A stretch of 64,000 nucleotides of DNA from Paralithodes platypus (lineage: Eukaryota; Arthropoda; Malacostraca; Decapoda; Lithodidae). The position numbers and the translations under genes were made by a program. Below, one piece after another: positions 63,433-64,000 of the stretch; the first letter of the stretch is position 1; each line of letters opens with the position of its first letter. Below the pieces are notes generated by a model. That model was not told the DNA's origin. It did no database searches and saw only the letters and a program-made list of their open reading frames with translations. The DNA lies in NCBI GenBank assembly GCA_032716605.1, contig CM064485.1:29868697-29932696 (forward strand). Reading direction: 5' to 3'.

Positions 63433-63808
63433 TTAAGGGGAGACAGACCGTTTTTCTGGACCCCCTTCTCTCTAATGTTTAGCGGCCCCACTAGTTTTGA
63501 GATTTTAAGACGTTTGTTCCATTAGTTTGTGGATTTTATGATTTTTCACCCCATTTCTTTGTCAATATTAGGACCCTTCGTGCCATTTAGGTGTCGATTT
63601 TTTCTTGGCGAGCGAAAGCGAGCCTGTAATTTTAGGAGGAATCGGCCTTTGGCCGGGACATTTTTCAACCGACAAATTTACAAATCTATCTTGAAGGAGG
63701 GTCTAGGGTTTTTGTTTGTTTAAGCTTGATGGAGGTCTAGGGAGGAAACTAAAAAAATATATGAATAAATGAATCAATAGACCAAACAAACAGCCACTGT
63801 CCCCTTAA
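63433..63808 (+). mobile_element. B-family TTAA element (complete)
   Basis: TTAAGGGGAGACAGACC to CCACTGTCCCCTTAA with the standard body. Confidence 0.88.
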
Positions 63809-63877
63809 TACACGTGTAGTCGATATTAGTTTCGGTCTAAGGACTTGAGGAACATACTGTATTTTACTTCTGAGTTA

Positions 63878-64000
63878 CGGGGGAGGTAGTTGTTTTTTTC
63901 TGGACTCCCTTCTCCCTCATGCTTAACCCCATTAGTTTCGAGGCATTCCATTAGTTCTGCGATTTAAGACCTTTCACCTCATTTATTTGTCAATATTAGT
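63878..64000 (+). mobile_element. B-family element entering the right edge
   Basis: Begins at a mutated tip (GTTACGGGGGAGG) and follows the B body (CTGGACTCCCTTCTCCCTCA, TTTGTCAATATTAG) to the window end. Confidence 0.7.

Overview
The window is eukaryotic repeat DNA with no recognisable host gene. Every coding trace is a transposable-element protein: piggyBac transposase, Ty3/gypsy Gag-Pol, or LINE endonuclease/reverse transcriptase. Most copies are broken by stops, frameshifts or deletions. LTR elements with AATAAA signals, several LINE types, tRNA-headed SINEs, dense (TA)n and (GA)n microsatellites and large satellites suggest an arthropod, perhaps a decapod crustacean. That assignment rests on general character only.

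Layout. 1-2488: 3' part of a piggyBac element inserted at a TTAA inside the LTR of a decayed gypsy element (Gypsy-1, to 9087). 9.1-14.5 kb: an old minus-strand LINE interrupted by a TTAA-flanked element. 14.7-17.3 kb: non-autonomous DNA elements. 17.5-26.7 kb: a minus-strand gypsy element (Gypsy-2) in a tandem arrangement, whose left LTR carries two TTAA-flanked insertions. 26.8-32.5 kb: a dense patchwork of TTAA-flanked elements with LINE and SINE fragments. 32.7-34.6 kb: a 5'-truncated CR1/jockey-like LINE. 34.6-35.5 kb: a terminal-inverted-repeat (TIR) element. 36.0-44.8 kb: a 57-bp satellite split by a LINE. 45.2-48.0 kb: short elements, one internally amplified, and a 38-bp satellite. 50.2-59.2 kb: the youngest gypsy element (Gypsy-3), with two 1.9-kb LTRs. 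59.6-64 kb: SINE-like sequence, nested TTAA elements and a LINE fragment.

Most notable points. (1) The gypsy elements carry integrase upstream of reverse transcriptase. This is the Copia-like order, known in Ty3/gypsy from the Gmr1 group. (2) The two satellites look like opposite terminal repeats, each amplified in a different copy of one TIR element. (3) A retroposed insertion in a Gypsy-3 LTR joins a tRNA-headed SINE to 55 bases identical to that element's own gag. (4) Many elements, in at least three families, use TTAA sites and often abut while sharing one TTAA. The tips of one family partly resemble the terminus of the resident piggyBac element.

How the parts relate. Nothing here looks like a host pathway. 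LINE machinery probably moved the SINEs, the piggyBac family may have moved some TTAA elements, and gypsy proteins act on gypsy LTRs. All alignments were made by eye, so boundaries of decayed copies are approximate.
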